Origin: JACRLW01 sp050181465
GTDB lineage: Bacteria > Planctomycetota > UBA1135 > UBA2386
NCBI GenBank assembly: GCA_050181465.1
Contig: JBFXDD010000046.1
Span: 1-31,639 of the forward strand
Direction of reading: 5' to 3'
DNA length: 31,639 nt
The notes under the pieces were generated by a model. That model had not been told where the DNA came from and made no database searches. It worked only from the letters and a program-made list of their open reading frames with translations. How positions within the stretch are numbered: the stretch's first letter is position 1; each line of letters opens with the position of its first letter. This document shows, in pieces, positions 1 to 10,559 of this stretch. The position numbers were made by a program, and so were the translations under genes.

Positions 1-41
1 TGCGGCGATCGCAGCAGACGTTCACGAATGATCCGGGCTAG
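1..41 (+). repeat. Right-end fragment of the 184-bp CTAG hairpin element
   Basis: These 41 bases match element positions 144-184 of the three full copies in this window, including the block with GATCGCAGCAGACGTTCACG and the terminal CTAG. The window begins inside this copy, so its left part is not visible. Its final CTAG (38-41) is also the first CTAG of the next copy, so two elements sit head to tail and share four bases, making the 14-bp palindrome CCGGGCTAGCCCGG at 33-46. Confidence 0.85.
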
Positions 42-221
42 CCCGGACTGTTCGTGAACGTCGTCGCGAGATCGCCGCAGGTCGATGTCCGGCAAGGAGC
101 TGCGTCGGTCGACGACCGAAGCGTAGCTGTAGCTACGCTGCCAGGGAGGAGCCGACGTAGCGACGCCGCCGGGCGCGACTTGCGGCCATCGCAGCAGACG
201 TTCACGAATAGTCCGGGCTAG
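38..221 (+). repeat. 184-bp CTAG-ended hairpin element, copy 1
   Basis: This is a full copy of the element also found at 13305-13488 and 20656-20839; all three are exactly 184 bp and align without gaps. Copy 1 and copy 2 differ at 14 positions. The ends (1-25 and 160-184 of the element) are inverted repeats with one G-T wobble here. Inner arms 37-47/139-149, 51-56/131-136 and 62-71/115-124 also pair, and a perfect hairpin with 7-bp stem and TGTA loop lies at 84-101. No transposase or open reading frame explains it. It could be a MITE-like element, a REP/BIME-like intergenic repeat, or a transcribed structured RNA. The rest of the stretch up to gene 1 (222-354) holds nothing I recognise. Confidence 0.85.
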
Positions 222-354
222 GATCGGAGCGGCGGATGATCGCGCCGGGACCGCGTGGATGCCCGAGTCCCGCGCAAAAAAAAGGGGTGGCCGATCGGTT
301 CACGAGTGGGCAAGTCCGCCCCCTGGCCTTGCAGGGGGTCGCCCGATCACGAAG

Positions 355-2700
355 ATGCGCACCATGCGGGCCTCTCCCTCCTCGCTCCTCCTCGTGACGC
401 TCGCCTTCTGGGGCGTGGTCGGGGCCCAGACCCCGACTTGGTCGATCCCCGAGCGCGGCGCGGTGGAGTACGAACGTCGGACCGTGCAGTGGAGCGTCTC
501 GCCGCCGGCCGCAGACGAACGCAGCGGGCGACGCGTGCTCCTCGCCGCCGGTGCCGAGGGCGGCCCCGAATGGCGCTACCGGCAGGTCAGTCACAAGAGC
601 ACCGACGGCTTCGAGCGCGCCGACTTCGAGGACAGCTCTTGGTCGCGCGGCCTCACTCCGATCGCCAGCCAAGGCGAGCGCACCAATTGGCCGGAGAACG
701 TCCCCTTTCTCGAAGCGCGTGCCAGCTTCTCGCTGTCGCGACGACTGCCGAAGGCCATGGTGCTGCGCATCGACCACGATGATGTCGCCGAGGTTTGGAT
801 CAACTCGGAGTTTGCCTACCGCGGCGACAAGTACCTGCGCGGTGTCTACTCGCAGGTGCCGGATTCGGTCATCGACACGCTGCGCACCGGTGAGAACATC
901 GTCGCCGTGCGCATTCACAACACGGGCGGCGCGAGTTGGTTCGACCTCTCTCTCACCGGCTTCGAGCGGAGCATGCGCAAGTCGGAGCAGGCGACGAACC
1001 TCGCCAAGGCACTCGACGATGCCGCAGTCCGAGTCCGCAACGGGCTGCTGCCCGGCTTTCGGGCTGGACCGTTCCTGTGTGCGGGCCAACTCGACGCGAG
1101 CGGCGTGCGCCCGTCGACTCCGGGAATCGATCTGAGAGACCTGCCGGCCTTCATCGGCTTCGATCTCGAACGGGTGGATTCCGCCGGCACCTTCAGCGGC
1201 GACGCGCCGCGCTGCTACCGCTTCGGCGACATCGCCTGGAAGGGTCGCGCGGGCCCACCCGATGCGACCGGCAAGCAAACTCTCGAGGCCAGGATCGTCG
1301 CCGGGATCCCGGCAATGCGCGGCGACGACAAGCGCTTCGTCGAGCGGCACGTCATCACCAACGACGTCGTCAGTCACGAGTTGGTCGGCACCGTGCGCAT
1401 CGACCGTCGCTTCGATGCCGCCAGCCGCACCATCCAGTGGATGCGCACGCGCATCGATGCCGACGTGAAGCCGCGCTTCGGCGATGATTCGTCGCGCACA
1501 TCCCAGCTCGTTCTCGAAGAAGAGTGGACGCGCAAGTCGGTCCGCGAGAATCGCGACGGCCGCTTTCACGACGACGTCGTCGCCGCGATCGCGAAAGGCG
1601 CACAGAAGCTGCGCGCCGAGATCGGCAACCTCGGCGTGAACCATCTGCGAAACGAACCCAACGGGAATCGCTCTTACAACTCCGGCCGCCTCGCGCTCGC
1701 GCTGCTGGCCATGATTCATGCGGAACTGCCGAAAGACGATCCCGTGCTCGTCGCCGGCCTGAACGAACTGCGCAAGCGTCGCTTCGTCGACTGCTACTCG
1801 ACCGCGCACGCGATCATGGCGCTCGAGGCCTACCACTCACCGCGCGGCGAACGCGAAGAGCTGCGCTCGGGCTCGATCGATCGGCCGCGCCAGCGATTGG
1901 TGCCCGACGAGGACAAGAAGCTGATCGCCGAGTGGGTCGCCATCCTGTTGTCCGACATCGACACCCGCACCGATACCGGTTACCTGCTCCGGTTCAACTA
2001 TGTGGCCGAGGGTCGCTACGACCACTCGGTGAACCAGTACGGATTGCTCGGCCTCTACTCGGCGATGCTCTGCGGGGTGGAGGTCCCCAAGTGGGTGTGG
2101 ACCTCTGCCGCCAACCACCTGATCGCCGACCAGGAACGACCGACCAAGGAGATCAAGCTGGAGCTGTTGACCTACCAGCAACTCGAGCGATTGAAGTCCG
2201 GCGGCACGACCAGCGGTGCGCGCGGCGTCGGCGTGGCAGGTTGGGGGTATCACGGACCGAAGTCGCAGGGCGTCGCGGAGCCGATCTACGGCTCGATGAC
2301 CTGCGCGGGCATCGCCGGACTCACCATCTGTCTCGCCGGCATGCGCGACGTCGGGCTCGCGCGCGGTGAGACCGCCACCGCAGCGGAGCGCGCGATTCAC
2401 CGCGGCTTCGCCTGGATCGCCGAGAACTACACACTGCACTACAACGCTCGGCGCTATCACCAACCGTACTACTGGGTCTACTACTACCTGTACGGCCTCG
2501 AGCGCGCGTGCGAGCTGTCCGGTATCGCTTTGATCAACGGCCGCGATTGGTACTACGAGGGCGCCCTCACCCTGCTCGCACTCCAGCAGGGCGACGGCGG
2601 CTGGCCAGACGATCATCATCCGGATGAAGTCATGGAACGAACTGCGATGGCAGTCCTGTTCCTCAAGAAGTCGTCGGCGCCGGTCTATACGCAGAAGTGA
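355..2700 (+). CDS. Secreted prenyltransferase/squalene-oxidase-repeat (alpha/alpha toroid) protein
   Basis: This 781-aa protein begins with a Sec signal peptide (MRTMRASPSSLLLVTLAFW, cleavage near GAQ). Residues about 60-200 look like a beta-galactosidase-type jelly-roll module (FEDSSW, YLRGVY, NIVAVRIHN). Residues about 410-775 carry helical repeats of the terpenoid cyclase/prenyltransferase toroid fold, ending in a QQGDGGW motif near 744. The toroid is also used by alpha-2-macroglobulin-like and binding proteins, so a cyclase activity should not be assumed: I see no cyclase DxDD motif. The frame stays open upstream to 259, but only the 355 (or 364) start gives a normal signal peptide. It lies directly downstream of repeat copy 1 and converges with the next gene. 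The substrate is unknown. Confidence 0.8.
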   Translation: MRTMRASPSSLLLVTLAFWGVVGAQTPTWSIPERGAVEYERRTVQWSVSPPAADERSGRRVLLAAGAEGGPEWRYRQVSHKSTDGFERADFEDSSWSRGLTPIASQGERTNWPENVPFLEARASFSLSRRLPKAMVLRIDHDDVAEVWINSEFAYRGDKYLRGVYSQVPDSVIDTLRTGENIVAVRIHNTGGASWFDLSLTGFERSMRKSEQATNLAKALDDAAVRVRNGLLPGFRAGPFLCAGQLDASGVRPSTPGIDLRDLPAFIGFDLERVDSAGTFSGDAPRCYRFGDIAWKGRAGPPDATGKQTLEARIVAGIPAMRGDDKRFVERHVITNDVVSHELVGTVRIDRRFDAASRTIQWMRTRIDADVKPRFGDDSSRTSQLVLEEEWTRKSVRENRDGRFHDDVVAAIAKGAQKLRAEIGNLGVNHLRNEPNGNRSYNSGRLALALLAMIHAELPKDDPVLVAGLNELRKRRFVDCYSTAHAIMALEAYHSPRGEREELRSGSIDRPRQRLVPDEDKKLIAEWVAILLSDIDTRTDTGYLLRFNYVAEGRYDHSVNQYGLLGLYSAMLCGVEVPKWVWTSAANHLIADQERPTKEIKLELLTYQQLERLKSGGTTSGARGVGVAGWGYHGPKSQGVAEPIYGSMTCAGIAGLTICLAGMRDVGLARGETATAAERAIHRGFAWIAENYTLHYNARRYHQPYYWVYYYLYGLERACELSGIALINGRDWYYEGALTLLALQQGDGGWPDDHHPDEVMERTAMAVLFLKKSSAPVYTQK

Positions 2701-2738
2701 GCGGCTCGCCGCTGGCCCGACGTCGGCTGCAGCATCCC

Positions 2739-3413
2739 TCAGGCATCGCGCAGCGCGGTGGCGTTCCAGGCACTGACGCGCGCCCCGTTCTGGAAGATGT
2801 CGAGTATGCCGATGCCGCCGAGCGGCAAGGCCAACGACGGTGCGCGCGACAGCCGCATGCCGAGCATCGCCGCCGCGAAACCCGAGATCATTCCGCCCGC
2901 GGTGACGACCAGCAGCGATCGTCCCGCCATCACCGGCGCAATCGTGTTCCACCACGACAGCATGCGTTCGATCGCGTCACCCAGACTCTCCCCGCCCGGC
3001 GCGGTGAGTTCGCCGAACTCGCTGAAGAAGTCGCGAGCGCGCAGCGGGTCGTCCTTCGCGATGTCGTCCCACTTGCGACCTTGCCAGGAGCCGAGATCCT
3101 GATCGCGTAGCCGCTCTTCGGTCGTCACCTCCAAGCCCTTGGCCATCGCCACCGCTGCCGCGGGTTCGCTGCAGTGCGCGCGGTCGGCGGCGAACACGGA
3201 ATCCAACTTCTTCCGACCGAACACGTCGAGCCACGCGAGCACCGTGTCCTGCCCGCGGCGTCCGAGCGTAGCCTCACCCGAGCCCACTGCGACGCCGCTG
3301 TGCGCGGGCGCGAGTTCCGGGTGACGACAGAGGAACAAACGACAGAAGTCAGTGACGTCGGCTAACACGGCGAGAAAATCCCCGTCGCCGAGGATCGACG
3401 TGCGGCGCCGCAT
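2739..3413 (-). CDS. Degenerate histidine phosphatase (phosphoglycerate-mutase-like) family protein
   Basis: This 224-aa protein has the histidine phosphatase layout: a first strand with RLFLCRHPE (H31, where the family usually has RHG), the DQDLGSWQGRKWDDI segment and the GGESLGDAIERM helix. At the position of the usual second catalytic histidine (VxxHGG) the sequence reads VVTAGGMI, with Ala172 encoded by GCG at 2898-2900. One of the two catalytic histidines is therefore missing, and the protein may be a pseudo-phosphatase or a binding protein. The ATG at 3413 is chosen because GAGG lies seven bases upstream; a GTG at 3368 is the alternative. It is divergent from the KaiC-like gene and converges with the toroid gene. 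Confidence 0.78.
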   Translation of the reverse strand: MRRRTSILGDGDFLAVLADVTDFCRLFLCRHPELAPAHSGVAVGSGEATLGRRGQDTVLAWLDVFGRKKLDSVFAADRAHCSEPAAAVAMAKGLEVTTEERLRDQDLGSWQGRKWDDIAKDDPLRARDFFSEFGELTAPGGESLGDAIERMLSWWNTIAPVMAGRSLLVVTAGGMISGFAAAMLGMRLSRAPSLALPLGGIGILDIFQNGARVSAWNATALRDA

Positions 3414-3480
3414 CGTCCGACCTCGCGACCAGGATCGCAAGCTGGCAGCCGGAGCCGACGAGTGCGACGATCCCCCGTCG

Positions 3481-5055
3481 ATGTTCGAAGTCCTCCGCAC
3501 CCGGATCGACGGCCTCGACGCCGTGCTCGCCGGCGGCATCCGTTATCCCTCGGGTGGCGCCGCGTTCGTGTTCGTGACCGGCGGACCGGGTTCCGGAAAG
3601 ACCGTCCTGGGTCTGGAGCTGGTTGCGCGCCAGTGGCTCGCCGGCGAGGACCAGAGCACCTGTCTCTATTACTCCGTCGAACACACGCCGCGGGCACTGT
3701 TCCGCAAGCTCGCCCACGACTTCGCGTTCTACGGCTCCGACGCGGTGATCGAGGAATCGCCGCAGGAAGTCCCCCACAAGCAGGTCCTCCTGGCGAAGAC
3801 CGCGCGCGGTACCAGTCGCCTGGTTCTCACCCAAGCCCACGCCGCAACCTTCCACGAAGGCAAGAGCGGCGGCTCGGTCGACATCGACTGGATCCTCGCC
3901 GAGATCGGCAACCATCGTCTCGCCGGCCGCGTGCTGATGGCGTGCGTCGACAACGTGGGACTGCTGCTGACCGATCTGGATTGGTTCGGCAAGCGCCGTG
4001 CCTTGCTCGCTACGCGCCGACAATTGCAATCCTCCGGGGTGCACGGCGTGTTCGTCCAAGAGTCGGCGGATCCGCGCGATCTGCGCATGCCGAGCGCCGA
4101 GGAGTTCTCGACCGATCTTCTGATCGAACTCGGCTACAAGCTCGAATCGCAATCGTTCAAGGCGCGCACGCTCGAGATCCAGAAGGCGCGGCACCAGTAC
4201 TACTACCGCGGCGTGCATCACTTCTCGATCGCCGGTCGCGGCGTGTTGCGCGACAGCTACCTAGGTGCTCGCAACGAACGCGGACCCGGGATCCACGTCT
4301 ATCCTTCGGTCGCCGCACAGCTCTCGATCGCGCGCGACACTCACGGCGGTGCCGTTCCCGCCCGCGGCCGCGAGACGCTGGACATGGGGCAACGCGACCT
4401 GACTGCCGGCTTCCTCGACGGCACCGGACCGACTTCGGGCTCGTCGACCGTGCTGCTCGCGGAGCCCGGCACACGCTACACCTACCTGGCGATGCGCTTC
4501 CTCGCCGCCGGCTGCGCGCGCGGCGAACAGGTGCTGCTGGTCTCGACCAAAGAGGATCGCGACGCGCTGTTGCGCATCGCCGAGCGCGAGCCGGCGCTGG
4601 CCCGCGATCTCCTGCGTGACGGCGAGTTCGTGCCGCAGTTTCGGGTGCTCTACCTGCATCCGGAATTCATCAGCGCCGGCAAGTTCACGTGGGACCTCCT
4701 CGCCTTCACCGAACCCGAGAACGGCGAGCCGGTCACGCGCGTGGCCTTCGACAACATCTATCGCCTCAGCGATCGATTCCCGTTGCTCGAGAACCAGGAC
4801 TTCATGATCCCAGCACTGCTGGACATGCTGCGCTATCGCGGCGTCACGCCGATGTTCGTCGACCTCGTTCCGCCGGGTTCGGCGAAGGGTCGCGTTCCCT
4901 TCGACCCCGCGCGGTGGATGGTGACCTTCGATCACGTGATTCACGTCTTCCTCGACGAAGAAGATCGCACGCCCCGCACCTACTCGCGCGTGCTCAAGTC
5001 TTCGACCGGCAAGTTCGCACGCCGCGCGATGCAGCTCGACTTCGAGGGTCACTGA
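3481..5055 (+). CDS. KaiC-like RecA-superfamily ATPase with degenerate second domain
   Basis: The 524-aa product has an N-terminal KaiC/RadA-type ATPase domain. Walker A is GGPGSGKT at residues 34-41, preceded by the typical RIDGLDAVLAGGI lead-in, and a Walker-B-like strand is LMACVDNVGLLL. The second half (about residue 300 on) looks like another KaiC domain by layout (GEQVLLVSTKEDRDALLRIAE) but has AEPGTRYTYLA where the P-loop should be, so it probably does not bind ATP in the usual way. No kaiA or kaiB is nearby, so this is not evidence of a clock. The frame is open from 3352, but that start would overlap the divergent phosphatase; 3481 matches the usual family N-terminus. The last 7 bases overlap the convergent cutC gene. 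Confidence 0.8.
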   Translation: MFEVLRTRIDGLDAVLAGGIRYPSGGAAFVFVTGGPGSGKTVLGLELVARQWLAGEDQSTCLYYSVEHTPRALFRKLAHDFAFYGSDAVIEESPQEVPHKQVLLAKTARGTSRLVLTQAHAATFHEGKSGGSVDIDWILAEIGNHRLAGRVLMACVDNVGLLLTDLDWFGKRRALLATRRQLQSSGVHGVFVQESADPRDLRMPSAEEFSTDLLIELGYKLESQSFKARTLEIQKARHQYYYRGVHHFSIAGRGVLRDSYLGARNERGPGIHVYPSVAAQLSIARDTHGGAVPARGRETLDMGQRDLTAGFLDGTGPTSGSSTVLLAEPGTRYTYLAMRFLAAGCARGEQVLLVSTKEDRDALLRIAEREPALARDLLRDGEFVPQFRVLYLHPEFISAGKFTWDLLAFTEPENGEPVTRVAFDNIYRLSDRFPLLENQDFMIPALLDMLRYRGVTPMFVDLVPPGSAKGRVPFDPARWMVTFDHVIHVFLDEEDRTPRTYSRVLKSSTGKFARRAMQLDFEGH

Positions 5056-5801
5056 GCGGTGAGCGCCGCGAGCGTCGCTCGCACTTCCGACTCCAGCGTC
5101 ACTCGCCGCGACCACGCTGCGCGCGGCGGAACCGCGAAGTCCACCCGTGCCGTTCGCGAACGCATGGGACCGTCGACCGTGCCGGCGGCCGACAGATGCA
5201 CCTCACGCACCCCCGCGGTGCGGACGATCCCCGCCACGTTGCGCGCCCGCACCCCGCCGCCGGCGATCATCACGAGGCGACCGGCCGCGGCCTGGACCCA
5301 GCGGCCGAGATTCGTCGCACCGATCTCCGCATCGACCTCGCCACCCGAACTCAGCACGCGCGCGACCCCGAGCTCGACGAGATCTTCGATCCCCTCGATC
5401 GGATCGCGAACCTGGTCGAAGGCGCGATGGAACGTGACGGGCAGAGTCGCCGCCGCATCGATCAACTCGGCCATTGCCGACCGATCGACCAGGCCGTCCG
5501 GCGTCACCGCGCCACAGACCACGCCGGCGACTCCTTCCGCGACGAACGCCCGGATGTCGCGCACCATCTCGCGCACGTCGCGCCGGCTCAGCACGAAGTC
5601 TCCCGGACGCACGCGCACGATCGGGAAGACCGGCAGGTTCGTCGCTGCCAGCGTCTCGGCCACGCAACCGACCGAGGGCGTGAGTCCACCGAGCTCCAAC
5701 GCCGCACACAACTCGACGCGATCCGCACCGCCATGCTGCGCCGCGAGGGCACCATCGCCGGACTCGACTGCGATCTCGACCAAGACAGGCGTTGCGCTCA
5801 T
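5049..5801 (-). CDS. cutC: CutC family protein
   Basis: At 250 aa this is the usual size of the CutC TIM-barrel family. Family blocks are clear: VEIAVESGDGALAAQHGGA near the N-terminus, RVRPGDFVLS, FHRAFDQVRDP, RVLSSGG and IAGGGVRARN. CutC was named for copper homeostasis in E. coli, but its molecular role is unsettled, so a copper function is only an inherited label. The gene follows acsA by 18 bases on the same strand, suggesting co-transcription, and its 3' end overlaps the convergent KaiC-like gene by 7 bases. Confidence 0.9.
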   Translation of the reverse strand: MSATPVLVEIAVESGDGALAAQHGGADRVELCAALELGGLTPSVGCVAETLAATNLPVFPIVRVRPGDFVLSRRDVREMVRDIRAFVAEGVAGVVCGAVTPDGLVDRSAMAELIDAAATLPVTFHRAFDQVRDPIEGIEDLVELGVARVLSSGGEVDAEIGATNLGRWVQAAAGRLVMIAGGGVRARNVAGIVRTAGVREVHLSAAGTVDGPMRSRTARVDFAVPPRAAWSRRVTLESEVRATLAALTAQ

Positions 5802-5819
5802 GGATTGGGCCGGTCCTGA

Positions 5820-7775
<1,956 letters not shown>

Positions 7776-7826
7776 GACCAGCGTGGGAGCGAACGGAAGT
7801 CGGGTCGATGGGTAAGAGAGCTGGAA

Positions 7827-8897
7827 TCAGCGCAGAACAGCACGAATGTGCAGATCGGCGGACGGCTGCCTATCCACTCGGAGATCCAGTGCTCGATCCC
7901 CTTCTCGCAGGAGCATTGAAGCGGCGGCGCGCAGCTCTGACGGATCGAGTCCGCTCGGCTCACGACCGCGCCACAGGAGCAGGTGGTCGGCTCGCTCGAT
8001 GAAGAGGAACTGAAACGGCAGCACGCCGGATTCGTCGGTAGGGCGGCGGCGAAGAAATGCCAGCGCCTCGCGGAGTTCGAGCGGATCGCGGGCACCGATG
8101 GCGATCGCCGCTGCGCCGTCGACCGCGAGGCGAAGGCTCAGTCGTCCATCGCCCGCCGCGATCGCCCGCTTGGCGCTCGAGATCAAGGGGCCGCCCGCCA
8201 TCGTGAGGATGCCCATTGGGCTATCGCCTTGGAGGACCGCCGTGAACGCGCCGATCGCGCTCTCGACCTCGGCTGGAACGAAGCGGATCTCGATCGCGGC
8301 ACGATCGTCGGCCGCGGCAGGCGGCAACAAGCTCGGTCGCCGATCGGCGGGAGCGAGGAATGCCGCGGGTCGTGCTTCGGGAGACGCGCTCACCACGTCG
8401 ACCGTCATGGTCGTGGTCGCATCGCTGGTCGTGAACTCGCCGACCGCGAATCGCAGATTGGTCAGGCCGAGGGCATCGATCAGGCCGAGTGCGCGCGGCG
8501 CGTCGCGCTGGAGTGTGGCGCGCAGACTGTCGACCAAGATCTGGAGATCGACGAAGGCCCAGATCGCGGCAGCATCGCGCGAGTTGGCCGCGGCGGCGCT
8601 TCGCCGCTGCCACGCTTCGCGAAACGCCGACGACTCGGCGAGCGAGGCGTAGCCGACTTCGACCGCCGGCGCGATCCAAGTGGTTCGCCCGCCAGCCGAT
8701 TCTCTGAGCTCCAGTCCCAGACGACCAGAGATCCGCCCGATCGCTTCGAACAGCGAATCGGGAACCGCGCCATCCACCACGGCGACGACCTGCCCCGGCA
8801 AGTCGCGACTCCAAGCCGGCGCGGCTTCGCTCTCGGCGCCGCAGCCCGCCAGCACAAGGAGGGCGGCGAGAAAGAGGCTGCGGAGGCGACCGCTCAC
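7827..8897 (-). CDS. Predicted lipoprotein of unknown function
   Basis: The 356-aa product begins with a lipoprotein signal (RSLFLAALLVLAGC, lipobox LAGC), so it is probably anchored to a membrane. The body is alanine- and arginine-rich with alternating helices and strands, and I do not recognise a family. The start is a GTG at 8895-8897 whose last two bases form the TGA stop of pepA (GTGA overlap), which strongly suggests translational coupling. The frame is open much further upstream, but that part lies antisense-style inside pepA and has no protein-like composition. The position between an aminopeptidase and acsA gives no clear functional clue. Confidence 0.75.
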   Translation of the reverse strand: MSGRLRSLFLAALLVLAGCGAESEAAPAWSRDLPGQVVAVVDGAVPDSLFEAIGRISGRLGLELRESAGGRTTWIAPAVEVGYASLAESSAFREAWQRRSAAAANSRDAAAIWAFVDLQILVDSLRATLQRDAPRALGLIDALGLTNLRFAVGEFTTSDATTTMTVDVVSASPEARPAAFLAPADRRPSLLPPAAADDRAAIEIRFVPAEVESAIGAFTAVLQGDSPMGILTMAGGPLISSAKRAIAAGDGRLSLRLAVDGAAAIAIGARDPLELREALAFLRRRPTDESGVLPFQFLFIERADHLLLWRGREPSGLDPSELRAAASMLLREGDRALDLRVDRQPSADLHIRAVLR

Positions 8898-10387
8898 TTC
8901 AGACCGCGGCACCAGGCCAATAGCGTGCGCACGGCCGTGCCCGCCGCACCGCCGCGATAGTAGTCCTTGGAACGACCGCCCCAGGCGGTACCGGCGATAT
9001 CGAGGTGCACCCACGGGGTGTTGCCGACGAAGTGCGCGAGGAAGGCTGCACCGGCGATCGTGCCGTTTCCGTGATGCGAGCCGTTGATGTTCGCGAGATC
9101 TGCGAACTGACTCTTCACCTGCTCCTTGTGTTCGGCCCAGAGCGGCAGTTGCCACAGAGGCTCGTCGGCGGACTTGCCGGCAGCGATCAGCTCGGCGACG
9201 AGACCATCGTGATTTCCCATGATGCCGGCACACTCGTGGCCGAGCGCGACGATCACCGCCCCGGTCAACGTCGCGAGATCGACCACCTTGCTCGGCTCGT
9301 AGGTCTTGATCGCCCAGGCCAACGCATCGCACAAGACGAGCCGACCCTCGGCATCGGTGTTCAGGACTTCGATCGTGGTGCCGTCGCATGCACGCACGAC
9401 ATCGCCGGGCCGCTGCGCATCCGCATCGGGCATGTTCTCGACTGCCGCGACGACACCGACGATGCGCGTCTTGCCGGCGATGTCCTCGAGCCCACCGCTG
9501 CGCAGCGCGTGGAACAACCCGAGCACCGCGCCGCCGCCGCACATGTCGTAGCGCATCTCGTCCATCTTCGCCGACGGCTTGATGCTGATCCCCCCGGTAT
9601 CGAAAGTCAGGCCTTTGCCGACGACGCATACCGTTCGCTTCGCACCGCGCGGTTGGTGATCGAGGACGATCAACTTGGGCGGCTTGGCGCTGCCCTGTGC
9701 GACACCGAGCAAGGCACCCATGCCGAGCTTCTCCATTTCGGCGCGCTCGAGGATGCGCACCTTGATCGAACCTCCCGCCAGACTCTTGGCCATCTTCGCG
9801 AGGTAGGCCGGATCCGCATGATTGGGCGCCATGTTCTCGACATCGCGCGCCCAGTTGGTCGCTTCGGCGCCGAGTCGGCCGACCTCGAAACCGCGCTCGA
9901 ACGCAGCGCGACCGCGTCCGAGATATCGCACGAGCACGTTCTGGCCCTTGCGCGCCTTCGGCTTCTCCTTGCGCGGCGGCTCGTAGCGATAGGCACCGAG
10001 TACCAAGCCCTCGGCGATCGCCGCTCCTGCTGCGAAGGGGTCGATGCGGGCGTGATCGTCGTCACCCAGAACCAGTTCGAACCCGCCGACGCCGATCTGC
10101 TCCGCGTGCTGCTGCGCGACCGCTGCGGCACGCCGCAGTTCTTCCGTACCGACTTCCCCCTGCTTGCCCAGACCGACGAAGCCCAGGCGCTTGGGTGCAT
10201 TGCGGCCGCCGCCGTAGAACAAGCTGCACTTTCGCGCGCCACGCGAGAGATCGCCGGTCTCGTCGGCCGCGCCGACGCTCGCGGCGAACACCGTGGCGAG
10301 CGTGGGACGGCGGCCGTCGGCGGCGAAGCCGGTGACGAGTTCGGCCTTGTGAATGTCCTTGGTCGTCGCAGCGAATCGAATCTTCAT
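8894..10387 (-). CDS. pepA: Leucyl aminopeptidase (M17 family)
   Basis: The 497-aa enzyme is a cytosolic metallo-aminopeptidase that removes N-terminal residues from peptides. The C-terminal catalytic domain has GKGLTFDTGGISIKPS, MRYDMCGGGAVLG and the signature NTDAEGRL at residues 343-350, supplying metal ligands D345 and E347. The N-terminal domain (about 1-160) is less conserved, as is usual. The start at 10387 (MKIRFAATTKD) is preferred; a 52-codon upstream extension in the same frame runs into repeat copy 4 and is not protein-like. Its TGA overlaps the lipoprotein GTG. A role in finishing recycled muropeptide peptides is possible but unsupported. Confidence 0.95.
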   Translation of the reverse strand: MKIRFAATTKDIHKAELVTGFAADGRRPTLATVFAASVGAADETGDLSRGARKCSLFYGGGRNAPKRLGFVGLGKQGEVGTEELRRAAAVAQQHAEQIGVGGFELVLGDDDHARIDPFAAGAAIAEGLVLGAYRYEPPRKEKPKARKGQNVLVRYLGRGRAAFERGFEVGRLGAEATNWARDVENMAPNHADPAYLAKMAKSLAGGSIKVRILERAEMEKLGMGALLGVAQGSAKPPKLIVLDHQPRGAKRTVCVVGKGLTFDTGGISIKPSAKMDEMRYDMCGGGAVLGLFHALRSGGLEDIAGKTRIVGVVAAVENMPDADAQRPGDVVRACDGTTIEVLNTDAEGRLVLCDALAWAIKTYEPSKVVDLATLTGAVIVALGHECAGIMGNHDGLVAELIAAGKSADEPLWQLPLWAEHKEQVKSQFADLANINGSHHGNGTIAGAAFLAHFVGNTPWVHLDIAGTAWGGRSKDYYRGGAAGTAVRTLLAWCRGLK

Positions 10388-10469
10388 GATGAGGGTGGCG
10401 GGATCTTCGCAGGTGAGTCCGCTTCCGCCAAATGCGCGTTTCCGGGTCCCGCAGATCGGGCCGACCTCG

Positions 10470-10559
10470 GCCCTGGCGATTCGCGAAGGCTTGCTGCGAT
10501 CGCCACAAGTCGCGTCCGGCGGCGATCTCGCGGCGACGTTCACGAATCGTCCGGGCTAG
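10470..10559 (-). repeat. Internally deleted copy (about 90 bp) of the CTAG hairpin element, copy 4
   Basis: Read on the minus strand this begins CTAGCCCGGACGATTCGTGA and continues as the left arm to about element position 38. It then jumps directly to the right arm (the GCGACTTGTGGCGATCGCAG block) and ends with a degraded right terminus. About 94 central bases, including the two inner stems and the TGTA hairpin, are absent. It is therefore an inverted-orientation, stem-only derivative lying between moaDE and pepA. Its terminal CTAG provides the TAG stop of the moaDE gene. Confidence 0.75.

Noticed and set aside
202..1836. Long 544-codon frame antisense to the toroid gene
   Set aside because: High GC leaves long open frames on the other strand. 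The translation has no recognisable domain, while the plus strand has a signal peptide and family motifs.
3481..5055. Reading the KaiC-like gene as a circadian clock component
   Set aside because: No kaiA or kaiB nearby and the second domain lacks a P-loop; KaiC-like ATPases are widespread without clocks.
8898..9629. Upstream extension of the lipoprotein frame, antisense-phase within pepA
   Set aside because: Arginine-rich, low-information translation over the clear M17 catalytic domain. The lipobox and GTGA overlap place the true start at 8897.
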